A stretch of DNA of 64,000 bases from Saccharina japonica (lineage: Eukaryota; Sar; Phaeophyceae; Laminariales; Laminariaceae), in assembly GCA_008828725.1 (NCBI GenBank), contig MEHQ01003705.1, positions 310,001 through 374,000 on the forward strand, written 5' to 3'. The position numbers and the translations under genes are program-made. Below, one piece after another: positions 12,601-23,426 of the stretch (within the stretch, counting starts at the first letter, position 1; the number at the start of each line of letters is the position of its first letter). Under the pieces are notes generated by a model that ran no database searches, was not told where the DNA came from, and saw nothing but the letters and a program-made list of their open reading frames with translations.

Positions 12601-12949
12601 GATCCCACCCGGCAAGATGAGCTATATTATCATATCAAGCAAGATCGGGAATATTGCCTTGGAAGGCCTAGCTCATCGAGTAGGGATCGATGATCTGTAG
12701 ATGATCTGTCCGTTCGAGGGGTGAAACAACCATTTGCGTTTATGTCCAAAGTGGTACCTGGTATAGACCGGAGTAAAACAGCAGCATTTTTCGGTGTGTA
12801 TGGAGTAACGCTTCTTGTGGTATTGAGGAAACCTTGCCATTTCGTTGTCTTTTTTTTATCGCCGCTCCCAGGTGGACCCCACGCTGGTGCCAGACTGGCT
12901 CAAGGGCAACCGAAGAAAGGACAAGGAAGACGAGCCGGCGCTGCTGTAG
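3060..12949 (+). CDS. Class 3 (alpha/beta hydrolase) lipase, multi-exon
   Basis: Exons by splice sites and phase: 3060(or 3049)-3202, 3994-4099, 5393-5508 (second copy 5964-6079), 7886-8022, 8982-9040, 10619-10747, 12872-12949 with stop TAG. All junctions are GT-AG and phases agree; from ATG 3060 the product is about 255 residues. Family marks in order are VHGGFWEAY, the nucleophile elbow GHSLGGALAS, LYTFGSPRVGN, NDGDLVTALP (the catalytic Asp is expected in D-x-V-x-x-L-P) and APHLLSQYREC (the expected catalytic His). The tail is Lys/Asp/Glu-rich. Known members hydrolyse acylglycerol or phospholipid esters; the substrate here is unknown. The usual FRGT strand before VHGGF was not found, so the N-terminus is probably incomplete and may lie in unrecognised upstream exons. 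The catalytic-Ser exon is duplicated in tandem. Confidence 0.88.
3295..3420 (+). repeat. Dispersed repeat, GTTACGACTA family
   Basis: This intron segment matches copies at about 40600, 41000, 52900 and 53700, and inverted ones at 48950 and 50800. The shared order is a CGTAGTGGGA-like block, GAGCCTACTT, a GGATCTGAGTTACGACTA block, then GGAGAGA and an AT-rich end. Element ends are unclear and no target copy is seen. Confidence 0.6.
4231..5070 (+). mobile_element. PIF/Harbinger-like element, long version (840 bp)
   Basis: The ends are GGGCCCGTATTAACGAAGAC and, inverted, GTCTTCGTTAAGATGGGCCC, flanked by TAA on both sides (4228-4230 and 5071-5073). A TWA target copy with GGG-starting inverted repeats is known for PIF/Harbinger. 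Unlike the 210-bp copies at 35411, 35623 and 52535, this one carries about 650 bp of internal sequence with two overlapping open frames (4350-4700 and 4597-4980) that I do not recognise. It sits in a lipase intron. Confidence 0.75.
5221..6362 (+). repeat. Tandem 571-bp duplication carrying a lipase exon
   Basis: 5221-5791 and 5792-6362 appear identical apart from the boundary base near 6360, with no length difference. Each unit holds the whole 116-nt catalytic-Ser exon, both splice sites and AT-rich intron derived from the GGGGGACCATAGTAAATAGG element. The repeat joint falls inside that element's end (GGTCCTATTTACTA), which suggests recombination between element copies. Confidence 0.93.
6660..6905 (-). 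repeat. Poly-C-ended dispersed repeat, inverted
   Basis: On the minus strand this has the hairpin CCGCCTCACAAGCGG, the GCTTCGCGCTTGGTACTAGC block and the CCGGCATTGTAGGGATGCGA block. The poly-C end is eroded. It lies in a lipase intron. Confidence 0.75.
8030..8285 (-). repeat. Poly-C-ended dispersed repeat, inverted, near full length
   Basis: Read on the minus strand it starts CCAATCAATTAATTCGACGT, contains CCGCCTCACAAGCGG and the conserved core, and ends at a G run on the plus strand (8030-8038), which is the poly-C end. It begins about 8 nt after the lipase exon ending at 8022, so its insertion lies next to that donor site. Confidence 0.8.
8414..8881 (+). mobile_element. ACGC-TACGGTAGAGG inverted-repeat element with nested insertions
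   Basis: Left end ACGCATGCTACGGTAGAGG, right end CCTCTATCGTAGCTCGCGT. Internal blocks (a GATTTTGGAGGGAAATAAAA stretch and a CAGCCAAAAAAA stretch) recur in copies at 28428, 36572 and 59982. Two piggyBac-like elements sit inside (8638-8804). It appears non-autonomous; I cannot assign a superfamily. Confidence 0.75.
8638..8804 (+). mobile_element. Two abutting piggyBac-like elements sharing one TTAA
   Basis: Copy 1 is 8638-8720 and copy 2 is 8717-8804. Each runs TTAACCCATTCAGAACTG ... GTGGGACCAGTTCTTAAG/GGGGTTAA. TTAA targets and CCC-starting ends match piggyBac. At about 85 bp they carry no gene. Confidence 0.75.
9654..9687 (+). repeat. 34-base G homopolymer
   Basis: One uninterrupted G run. 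A second run of 13 G lies near 9821-9833. Both lie in the 1.6-kb lipase intron 9041-10618. The run length is unlikely to be exact in an assembly. Confidence 0.95.
10308..10400 (+). repeat. GGTTGGGTTGGGCAGGGTAG minisatellite
   Basis: Imperfect GGTTGGG/GGGTAGG units. They resemble a diverged telomere-type repeat, but this is intronic and not a chromosome end. Confidence 0.8.
11560..12181 (+). repeat. Tandem 311-bp duplication in the last lipase intron
   Basis: 11560-11870 and 11871-12181 are near identical, with only a few base differences (for example AGTTAATCC against AGTTACTCC). Open frames across it on both strands appear to be chance. It does not touch an exon. Confidence 0.9.
12235..12720 (+). 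repeat. GATC-rich dispersed repeat
   Basis: It starts with GATC/ATCAT words (AGATCGTGATCTAAATCATC), then the shared core GGTTGCGCAGGATCTGCAT, and later GATTATGCGGATCCCACCCG. The same order occurs near 31745, 46150 and 57640, with fragments near 29990 and 44100. Confidence 0.65.
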
Positions 12950-13817
12950 CCAACCGTGGGGTGGCTCCTACTCGTCGTAGGTTGTAGCGAGAACGTCGTG
13001 CTTTGTAGGTGGTAGCGTGTGCGTCGTGTGTGGTTTATTTCTCCCGACAGCAACCTTGAGCCTTTTTTTTGTCGCACTCTATTTATATCTAGTTCCAATT
13101 AATTTGTTTTAAACGGGTTGTTAAACCCGAAGTACGATACGCGAGCGCGTCTAAAGCCGTTGAGCGGGTCCCAGCGAGGGCCGGCAAAGCCCGTCAAGGT
13201 TTTTTGGTGGGTGGGTGGGTGGACGTGTAACGGTTTATCATCTCGTTCGTTCTTCTCCCCTCTTTTGTGTCTACGTGCGTTTTTCACGGAGTCTATGAAT
13301 AGATGTTTTTCGGTGTTCGTTTCGTTATTGTTGTTGTTGATGTTAGGTTACAAGAGCCGTTTTGGCGGGTGGTGCTTTTTGCTGCCCCTGCACGCTTCCC
13401 TCGCCGCTTTGGCCACTCTTGCGTTTGCCTTGCTTGACCTGCCATTTTCTTGAGCTACCGCTCCTTCTTTATCTGTTGTGTTTCACGGAATTCATGAAGG
13501 GGTCGGTCGTCCGGGCGTGCTTTGTGTTATTAACGCAAAGAACGTTGAGTCCGTACAGGGGTGCGCGCGATCGTTTTTTCTGCGCTCGATTTTTTCCAGA
13601 ACGGGAAGGTTAAGGTTGCCAAATACCGAATGCCAAATACCGAACAAGTTTTTTTCGGAAATTTCTGGTCGAGAGCTTTCCGAAACTATAGTATTAAACT
13701 TTTAGCACCCTTTTAGCGGTTGTCGAGGAAACGAGCGCTGAAAAATGATCGCACCCTTTTGCGAAGTCAACGATCTTCACTGTATGCTGCCTTTGCGTGG
13801 TGGCGGGCAGTTGTAAG

Positions 13818-13905
13818 TTAACCCATTCAGAACTGCAAAACTTATCCCACACTACTTCCAAGTAGTTTGTCCGCACATACGTGGGACCAGTTCTCAAGGG
13901 GTTAA
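13818..13905 (+). mobile_element. piggyBac-like short element
   Basis: TTAACCCATTCAGAACTG at the left and ACCAGTTCTCAAGGGGTTAA at the right, 88 bp, with a CCAAGTAGTTTGTCC core. The TTAA occurs at both outer ends. Confidence 0.8.
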
Positions 13906-15023
13906 CGGCCGCTCACCGATATTTACGGTATGCCGCGTTTGTGTAGTGGGGATCTGTCGAGGTTAACGCCCGCCATTACGGCTTATATGGGGGGGGGGTG
14001 GGTGGAAATGTTGCATGTGGTGTCACCCTTATCCCTTGCTGTTACATGCCCATGGAATGGTAGCGTGCGAGTCCCACTACTGTGTTGCGGTTGACGAGCA
14101 CACTCGAGTCGGCTTTCAAGTGTGAACTTACCGCCTCCGCCGTTTCTGTGGAGGAGGGAAAATTTGGCTGGTGGTTCCTCCATATTTTAGCTGTTTTTGT
14201 GTGTTTGCGTGTACATTCATGATGCAGTAGCAGTAGCAGTAGTAGCAGTAGTGTGCGGGTCCTGTTGTTGCCACAGAAGCCTCCGTCATTTGTGTTACGT
14301 CTCGTCATTTCGACGTAAGGCAGGGTAAGAGGCTGGAAATGATGACCCGGGGCAAGCGTTGTGCGTATGAAAACAAAAACGCAACAGCGCTACGTTACGT
14401 ACGTACGAATAACAGTATGGTAGTGCAGTAGTAGTTGTCGTTGTCGTTGTCGTTTTTTATGCTCGGATGCGTGTTTTGTTTTTTTAGTCTTCTGCGAATC
14501 GTTTCGCGGCTCCTTGAGAGTTTTTTTTTTGGTGGAGGGATTTGCCCGCCCCCGTGCTCGGCTTCGTCGACGACCAGTTTCCCGTTTTTGTATTTATCGT
14601 ATATATGTACGTACGTATGCTACGATATGATATGCGCTTCAGTTTTTTGCGGATTGGTATACCAGGTAGCCGCCTCTGCCTTCCGTTGCCTGCGTTTCTT
14701 GAGTGCGTTCATTTTAATTAGTTGTTGAGGCTCTCTTTTTCTCTGCAGTCATAAAAAAAAAAACACAGCATCGCAAGCAGGTGCTGCAGTACGAGCAAGT
14801 TCTTGTTTTTTGGAGGTCGAGACAAGGCATTTTTTACCTTTTTACGTTTGCATACGTACGGCAGTCGGCAGTATCGTTTTGTTTTCCACGACAGCGGGGG
14901 TTGGTAATATTTCCTCCTTTCGCGCTTTTTATCTCGACCGATGATGTTTCAGCCAGGAGTTTGTCGTCTTCTCGTCTTTTTCTGTCCGTGCCATCGGGCT
15001 TCCAGTCACAGTCTGAGAAATTG

Positions 15024-15215
15024 CAGTGGGGCTCCCCCAATAAGACGGTCTGAGTAAGGCGGTGTCCCGATATAAGGCGGTCAAAATCGCTTGGCGCGAC
15101 TGGGGAATTGCCCTCATAACCTGGAACGAATAAGGCGGCTTCCCTCTACAAGGCGGTCATATTGCTTTCTCTGGCACACCACACCATCGCCTCACTGGGG
15201 GACCCCCACGTACTG
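15024..15215 (+). mobile_element. Short inverted-repeat element, possibly pogo/Tc1-like
   Basis: Left end CAGTGGGGCTCCCCCAATAA, right end GGGGGACCCCCACGTACTG. The inside repeats AAGGCGGT-type words. CAGT ends are known from pogo-like elements, but I see no clear TA target copy, so the family is tentative. A similar CAGTGGGGCTTGAGTGGGG start is seen near 58053. Confidence 0.5.
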
Positions 15216-15865
15216 CACCTCGAAATAGATGTACGTGGTCAAGAATTGCGGACAAGAATCGCGATAATCAGCGTCAAGAATTGCCGTCAGATAATCAAGT
15301 CAAATTGCGCTTCATTTTTTTTTCTTCACTGGTCTGAGATTTACTGCAGATGGAAAACCCACAGAAAAGTACACGAGAGACAACTTTCATCATTTACGAG
15401 GAAAAAATAATTGTCACACCTCGGAACAAGGGCAAAACGACGAACGAAACGTGGGGTAGTATTCCCTTTTCATTAGGTAGGATATTTCCGGGAAGGTTTC
15501 GGGAAATCTACAGTCACTCATGGTGTTGGGGGTTAAATCGTGGTCAGCAGGTTTGGAATACCAAAAAACAAACGAAAGCGGCGCAGCCGCGTTCCTCGCC
15601 CGTTTTTGGCCCGTTTCGGGTTTGGTTCGACGTCAGAGTTAGGGGTTGGGTTGGGTCTATGCCCGTACCTCGATCCCAGTAGGAAATTATTCCTAGCTCA
15701 CAAACAACGAACACACCGACCCCTGGAACATCTTATCGGACGATCAGCTAATAATAGTTCTCGAGACGTTTCAAACAAATTTGATGTGATTTCGTCGATG
15801 CTCCTTGCTGCTATGATATGTATACACCAGGTGTGTGTGTTTTCCCTTGTATCCAAAGTGTACGT

Positions 15866-15998
15866 TTTTTGGCCTCCAAGTGACACGGTGTGCCTGTTTT
15901 TTGGCTTGCAAGTGGCAAGGTGTACCTGTTTTTCGGCTTGCAAGTGACAAGGTGTACCTGTTTTTTTGCTTGCAAGTGACAGGGTGTACCTGTTTTTC
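15866..15998 (+). repeat. 33-bp tandem array, about four units
   Basis: Units share GGTGTACCTGTTTTT and GGCTTGCAAGTGACAAG with small differences. Frames stay open across it on both strands because the period is close to 33, so those open frames are not evidence of a gene. Confidence 0.85.
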
Positions 15999-16227
15999 GC
16001 CGCTGCCCTACGTTTTTCACGTCCGACAACCCCCCCCCCCCAAAAAAAAAACATGCTTCCATCCAACCTTAAACATGAACACCTTAGGGAATATCAGGCC
16101 AATGCTATTCGTTGGCGTTGCACTTCAGGGATTAAAAAAAATGCGTGCGACATGCCCGACCTGCATTTGTTGGAATGTGTTGACCTTTTAGTACTTCGGT
16201 AAAGAGAGTCAAGCACATACATACATG

Positions 16228-16517
16228 TGGTCGGGACCAATTGATTGGAGGCTGTCGTCCGTATGCAAGTCCGCCTCACAAGCGGTTCTTAGTATTATGG
16301 GATGCAGCTCACCCTTCATGCGACTCGCCCAGCAGCTCACGGCGCTTCGCGCTTGGTGCTAGCAATGGCTGCGCCTGGTCGGTGAAAGCCCAACAACGTG
16401 CTCCGTCCCGGTCTTGTAGGGATGCGAAGGTCTATGGTCATACGACTACAGCCATGCACGACATGAGTACCCCCCCCCCCCCCCCCACCCCCCCCCCCCC
16501 NNCCCCCCCCCCCCCCG
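16228..16517 (+). repeat. Poly-C-ended dispersed repeat, near full length, with assembly gap
   Basis: It begins ACCAATTGATTGGAGGCTGT and contains CCGCCTCACAAGCGG, the conserved core and ATGAGTAC, then more than 40 C. Two N at 16501-16502 mark an unresolved length inside the C run. Confidence 0.85.
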
Positions 16518-17145
16518 CCCCTGCACAATGTGGACGTAAAAACATCCTTGTAGAGACACTGCACAATGCATACATCATAGCAAACCCCACAAGGTTTCGA
16601 CAACATCTTAATTCGGTACGCCTAAACGTCCAATGTCTCACCAAAAAAACAAATGACTCCTCTACATTATACACGGGGGGGGAGGCTCCGGCCACTCAAT
16701 GAACCTAGAATACTTCAGACCAGCAATACTGCGTCATAAGTCGATGATAAAAAGGGATTTGCACCGCATTCTGCTGAAAATTGCACACTGATCGATGTTG
16801 CTTGCGGAGATGGGGTGATCTATCTCTCCATCTGGAGTGATTTATCTCCCCAAGTTAAGACGCGGGACTCGGGAGCACTTTACTCTGTTCGCCGTTGGGT
16901 ATACTGATAAGTTAAGTATATTGCTCTACTGTTACACTGCTGCTTACTGTGTTGCTGCTGTCTACGAGCGAGGTGCAAGGTACGCTAGATAAACCTGCAC
17001 AGCGATCCCTCTCTGTGCGGCATGCAGCAGTCAAAAATAATAAAACTATACTTCGTATTGGATCTTGAGCACGACGGAAAAAAAGACAGCCAGACCTTGC
17101 GCAGTTAACCGGTCTACAGGGTCTGCGCCTTTTTCACCTCCATGC

Positions 17146-17215
17146 CCCACCACCACCACCACCACCATCACCATCACTACACATCACCACGATCACGACC
17201 ACAACAACACCAACA
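17146..17215 (+). repeat. CAC/ACAACACC triplet repeat
   Basis: A CACCACCACCAC run decaying into CATCAC and CACGAC words. It would encode poly-His in one frame, with no surrounding coding support. Confidence 0.9.
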
Positions 17216-17534
17216 CTGCTATCTTAGAAGCGCGAGGCCTCTTGAGTTCGTGAGGTGCGCACAATATGCTGCACGAGGACTGAGTATGGCAGTGGGCAGT
17301 ACTATATATAACCAACGCCAACCTATGTAAACCCCCATTCAATCCAGCGTTGGCAAATCCCCACCCCATTCAGCCTTGACGTAACTCCACCCTACCCGGC
17401 CACACCCCCACTATCTCCTCGTTCCGACCTCAGCCATAAACGCCAAAACTGCTGCAGGGCTGAATTTTCCTTTTTTTCTTCTCTCTCGAATCGAATCGAA
17501 GGGAGACAACCGCTTGTCTCTCCGAAATGTCAAT

Positions 17535-18410
17535 AGCGACCGACACCTCCTCTTTCAGGGGAAAACCACAGCAGAACGCCAGCGACCGACGCCTCCTCTT
17601 TCAGTGGAAAACCACAGCAGAAACGCCTGCCTAGCCGACGTCAAAAACCGACGCCTCTTCCTTGAGGGGATTTTTTCTCCCAGTCTTGGGAAACCCCGGC
17701 TCCACCCAGCCTTGCCAAACGCCCACCTTATCTATCCCTGGCATGCCGTCACCTTATCCAGCCTTGGGGAATGCCCCCTCCCCCCCATCTCCTCGTTTAC
17801 CCTGTTTCTGCTGCAAAAATGATTCCACTCTATTTTTAAGTAGTTAGTCCCGAAAATCGAGGAGGGTAAAGGTTCTAAAGAGGTCAACACTCAGCCAAAA
17901 ACACGGAAATTCTTGCTTTCTCTTTTTCGAATCGAAGCAAGAAAAACGCCTGCCTAGACGGCGTCAAAACTGAACGACGCCTCCTCTTATAGGGGAAAAC
18001 CACAGCGAGCAGTAAAATCGGCATACAATCAGATAACAGATGTATTCAAAATTTGGAAACAAGGTTGGAAGGTTAAGGTTGGAACCACACCTTTGATAAT
18101 ATTCACGGGATAACTATACGAAAAACGGGGAACTTGCGCAGCAGCTCCTGAAAACCTCGATAACATACGACGAACGAGCGAGAAACTGAAGACCATCCCA
18201 CCCACCCTACACTGAGTATTTTTCTAGTAGTTGCGATAATTTCCAGAAAACGCTGCCGCGTTGAATGCACTTCGGCTGAGGGCACCCTATACTTACATTA
18301 AGTGATCCGCACCAGAGAGAAACACTACCACAGTAGTAGTAACGCATGCCTCGCCGACGAACAAAAACGACGCCCCTACTATGACGGGAGAAATCACACC
18401 GCAATAACGC
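17535..18410 (+). repeat. Degenerate repeats with CGACGCCTCCTCTTTCAG
   Basis: Units with CGACGCCTCCTCTT, then GGGGAAAACCACAGC, then AACGCCTGCCTAG occur at 17537, 17583, 17625, 17945 and 18340. Spacing varies from 46 to about 400 bp. I cannot say whether this is an old tandem array or clustered insertions. Confidence 0.65.
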
Positions 18411-18609
18411 CAGCTTGGAGTAGAAACCCCTCTCTCCCCACCCCTACAGTAACAAAACGGCGGACGCAGCGGCCCTCGCTATTTGCTCCTTGGTGGCCAG
18501 AAGGAGCGCGCTCTTGAGAATGGTGTGCAAAAGCTGAGTAGGCATGTCAAAACAGCGCGGGGGGGGGGGGGGAGGAGGCGGGCGTTACAAAAAACACACC
18601 CGACATGAA

Positions 18610-18840
18610 TAGTCCCGAATCATTCACAATACTTGGGAAAGGCGTGCACGAGTCAGGGCGGGGGTGGGGTACCCTGTACTTCGTCGTAAATTAGGTCGAA
18701 AATGGCACACCCGGCGTAGTCCTGAAGAATTCACAATAGTTGGGAGAGGCGTGCACAAGCCGGGGGGGAAACAAAAGAGGGACGGGGGTAACTTGTGCTT
18801 CGCGGTAAATGAGGTCGTCCATAGCAAGCCGTAGTAAAAA
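18610..18840 (-). repeat. Partial tandem duplication over the carrier's last exon
   Basis: 18612-18705 and 18724-18830 resemble each other (GGCGTGCACAAGCC and GGTAAATGAGGTCGTCCAT against GGCGTGCACGAGTC and GTAAATTAGGTCGAAAAT). On the minus strand both would encode a D-L-I-Y-(R/D)-E-(A/V)-Q segment, so an exon piece was duplicated; the distal copy lies beyond the predicted stop. Confidence 0.65.
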
Positions 18841-19616
18841 GCCGTCGGTTTGCAGAAGAAAAGCGTCCACGTGGGAGGGCGAAGGACTGCGCTTGAGCAG
18901 AGTAGTGGGGGCGAACGGCTGCACACGGAGAATTGCACTACGGTATATAGTAAGTCGGCATAATTGTCAGCAGCGAGCGAGAAACCAGCATTACGCTCAG
19001 TGTTCCTCAAAACTTCAGGACTAGGAGTGGTTTTGGTATTACGTTTCAGCATTCACGCCAACTCCAATAGAAGGGGCTACCGTCACCTCAAACGTAGAGT
19101 TTGCAGGAAGATCGAAAGCGTCTTTTAATAATAACACGTTTAGCAGTACCAAGCCGCAATATTTCGTGGGGCCAATAATGTCTCGACACTACGAGGGCAA
19201 CGCCGCAGCGATATATATATGTATACCCCCTACCCCCCACCTCCTGAAACTGATGCAACCATTGTTGAAACGCTAACAGCCGTGGTGGGGAAACCCCTGC
19301 ATCCCTTCGGGGATCCGCCCTCACTGCAATGGTCCGGGGGTGACACGTGCAACATCTGAAACGTACGGGTTAACCTTGCGTACATACCTAGTCAATGGTC
19401 AAATGACTAAGGCAAGCAACAAATGAGTACGCCCCCCCCCCCCCTTCGCCAGCATTGCCGTACCTGAGCCCCGCAACCGGTGTATAGGCCACCGACACCC
19501 TCCCGGTGGAGTATGTCCAGTATGACCGTGCCCATACCACGCGCATCGCCGTCCCCACTCCCTTCGCAAGTCCCTTCCCACCCAGCTTCGGGCGCCGTTG
19601 CCGCTGTCGCCGCTGC

Positions 19617-19647
<31 letters not shown>

Positions 19648-22600
19648 GCATCGCTACCATTCCGTGCACAGCTTTCGCCCGTTGCCGGAGACGCACTGCT
19701 AGCCTTGCCGCTAACTGGATCTCTCGCGCGCTCCAGTTCCCCGATCCCGATGGCACCGCCCCAAACATCTTCTGTAGTGCTACCGTCGCACCCCTGCTGA
19801 CAATCGCCATCTCCGTCACGCTTGAACGCCCCCTCCTTCCTCAGAGCCGGCGGTAAGGAGGCGTTCGGCGTTTTTCTCGCGGAGGCGTGTTCGCCGGTAG
19901 CTGCCACCAACGAAGGTGGCCCTGCCTCTGGGAAACGACAGCCAGGGCGGGGAGAACAACAAGAAGAACAAGAACAAGGACGGGGAGACGGAGAAGGTCT
20001 ACCCTTTGACGACGTCATGAGCACAACCTTAGCGCGGATCAGCGGGTACGTGATGAGCGTAGCGAGCGACTTCGCGGCAGCCGCCACCAAAAACGCCTCG
20101 ACCGGGTTAAGGAAACCCTCGGAACCCGCCGCCACCACCCCCGGCGGGGAGAGCCCCCCCCTTGCGCTTGCGCCGACGGCGCCAGCGGCGGCCGCATCGG
20201 CCTCTGCGGCGGCTCTCCGCCTGAGCCATAACGCCTTGAGCAAGTCAAACGCCGTGTAGTTTATGGCCGGGTTGCAGGTAAGAACGAGAGACGGAACGAA
20301 CCCGCGCCAGAAGCGCGCAATCCCGCTGCCCTCGCGGTACAGCTCTGCGGCGACGGCTAACAGCGATTGCCGCTGTCTTCGCCCCGTCTGCCACTGTCCC
20401 TGCCGCTGTTGCTGTAGCCCGCGCCCAGCAAGACAGGCGCCAACGGCGGCAGATGCAGCAGATATATTATTGCCGTCGGGTCTATCGCGGCTGATAGTAT
20501 CTCTCCCGCCGGTTTCATCCTTCTCGTCGTTTTCTGCGCCCCCCCTGAGAAGTTTCAGGGGCTGCGCAATCCCGCTCAGATCGAAATCTCGGTCGATCGC
20601 AACATGCGACAGTTTCTTCTCCCCACCGTCAGCCACGGCTCCCCTAAAATCACCACCAAGAGCCTGTTCCCTAAGACTAAGAGTCGCCGGGTCTTTTGGA
20701 AAGACCGGGGTGGAGCCGCCGTCTTCCCCGGCGGCCAATGCCGACGCTGGAGGCGTGCGCTGGGCCGTTTGCATGATCGTCGTGATGTTCTCCAGCGGGA
20801 GGGTGAATATTTGGTTTATCGCCCCCGCCAGCGCCGCCGCGAGGAGATTGAGGGAAGGCCGGAGAGGCTTGGAACTCCCTCCGGGCATTCCTCCCCCTCC
20901 TCTTTGAAACCGCCGTCGCATAGCTCCCTGCATAGCGGGGGGGACACGCGGGGCGAACAGCAAGGGTGCAATGCGATGCAAGCGAAGCGCGTCACACGGC
21001 GTGGCAGGACGTGGTGTGGCAAACGTGGTGGGGCTTCGGGAGAGCAGAATGTCTCTGGTAAATACCACAGGTATGGAACATTGAGACAGCAGCCACGACA
21101 ACACCTGGAACACTGACGCCACCATCACTGCCGGCACTAACCTAGCGGATGGCACGTGCAATACCTCTTGGGAAACGCAACATTCGCCACCAAAGAGACG
21201 GCGTGTGAGACTGCACCAGCAATTTGACGTGGCCGGGGGTATGCATCGAAAGAGTTAACACATCCGAGCTGTCACGGCATGCGCAGTAGTATGCGCAGTG
21301 CCGTATTATATGTGCAGTAGAAACAACCTGGTGACTCCCAGAAGGGTTCGCGTTCCTTGCCCTCGGCTCTCTCTTGAGCTCGTGCAAGTCTCGCCCGTTA
21401 GCTATCTGGTATGGTTGACAACTTCGCTGCTCCGCTCTCTTCTCATGGATCTCGTGCTCGGCTATCAACGCTTTTGTAAGGTGGCTGTCAAACTCGCCCC
21501 TTTCGCTTCGGCTAACCCTGCTCTACGCTGCTGGCTGGTTCTCTGCTCTCTTCAGATGTGTCGGGGAGATTTCCGCCTTCTTCGTGTGTGCGTATCTCCT
21601 TCCATGCTGGAACCACACCCTCGTTCTATTCATGACCGTATTCTGCGTTCCCAAAATGTTCTTGGCGGTATTCTACCGCATCGTATATATATTTAACAGC
21701 ATCTCAATTGCCTAACTACTTTCTTCAGACTGCGTACGAGTACAGCCGAACTTGTTTTATCTGTCATCCCGTTACCCCCCAAACGCCAGGTTGGTATGAT
21801 ATGGCGGTTGAAATTAGAGTTGGCTCCCGGCTTCAAAAATTGGAACCGGGACCAGTACCGCCTGGGGTGGGATTTGACCAGTACCGTCCCGGGTACCCGC
21901 GGTACTGGGTACCCCGGGTACCCGGGTATGTACATTTTTCTCCACTCTTGTGTTTGAGCGGCGTGAACGATTCTCAGGCGGGGTGGTGAGGCGTGGTGAG
22001 GCGGAAGGTGGGAGGACAAGACTTCATTTCGTCTCTCTCGATGAATAAAAATGCGAAAGAGAGGAGGCTGTGCGTATTCTCCAGTACCGCGGGTACCCGG
22101 GTACCCGGGTTTACATGTACAGTTTGCTCCACTCTTGTGTTTGAGCGGCGTGAACGGTCCTCAGGCGGGGTGGTGAGGCGTGGTGAGGCGGAAGGTGGGA
22201 GGACAAGACTTCATTTCGTCTCTCTCGATGAATACAAATGCGAAAGAGAGGAGGCTGTGCGTATTATCTATGCAATCAAGGAGGTGGGGCGTGGGGAGGT
22301 GAAATAAAAGCAATAATGCAATCAAAGTAAACAAGTAGAGATTAAAAACTATCAATTTAATTTACCCTTATTTCGCTCGTGAAGTCAACTCATCAGGAAA
22401 ATCCTTCGAGTATAATTGCTTGCATCCACCAAACAAGCCCTGCGAGATAAGCCCACGCCCAGAAACAGCGAGCATATAGTATGCAGAGGAAGTAGGAAAG
22501 CCGGGGAAACCTTCGCCCACGCTGCTGCAACAAAAAAAGCTTTCGCCAGACAAAACGGACCTCGCTGTAAAGCTGTAAACATCCCAGAATAATCCAGACC

Positions 22601-23345
22601 CATATCCGCCCATTGATGTCATTAAACATCCAATATGCAACCCACAAACCTGGTGTTGATTATCATTTCCGCAACCTCTCTGCAAACGGCAAGGTTGGGG
22701 CTTCTGAATGCCGGGGGAGAAAGTCCAAGAACAAAAACCAAAACATGTAAAAGAGAGCGGCTACAGTACCTCTGCTGACATTGGTCATTGGTCTAATCAC
22801 TGTGTGTGTATGGCGTGTCGTGTAAAGGTAGCTAGTGTATGCTGTGCGCTGTGCGCCAGTGGTTCAGAGGCCCGTGTCCCGTCTATCGGGGGCTCCGTGG
22901 AGCGTAACTAACGGGTACCCTGCACTGAGCGTAGTATCTCTGTGTCGTAGTTTTGTGACCACAGAACTGGTACCTTTTTAGGATGAAGAATCGGCACGGA
23001 CACTGGGTGTGCTGCATGTCGATGGGTAGAAAGGAAGGTTTAATGTGAAGAACACACACACACCCGGGTACCCAGTACCGCGGGTAATAAAAACGGAACC
23101 GGGACGGTTCCGGTACCGACGGTTCTCACAAAGACGGGAGGCAACTCTAGTTGAAATGCCTCGACCACCACTTATCTTAGATACTTATACTTCGTACGAG
23201 TACCAGGTACCAGGTGGTCGTATACCTTTTAATAGTAGTAAGTGTGCTAATAAACAGTTATTTCTGCCCGTCCACAGATATGCAAGCTCTGTGGTCGCAA
23301 AACTATGAGACAGAGACCTTCCCGCGATCAGCTGACTCTCTTTCT

Positions 23346-23426
<81 letters not shown>

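Larger units (their letters stand above)
12950..18690. other. Intergenic between lipase and carrier genes
   Basis: No exon with family resemblance was found on either strand. It contains the lipase 3' flank (T-rich to about 13500), a piggyBac-like copy at 13818, CAGTAG triplets at 14223-14253, an inverted-repeat element at 15024, a 33-bp tandem array at 15866, a poly-C-ended repeat at 16228, CAC triplets at 17146 and a degenerate repeat group at 17535-18400. Confidence 0.6.

Noticed and set aside
22368-22685. Hydrophobic Trp-rich minus frame as a membrane protein
   Set aside because: Three frames are open at once, there is no family match and it sits in the carrier intron; kept only as a low-confidence note.
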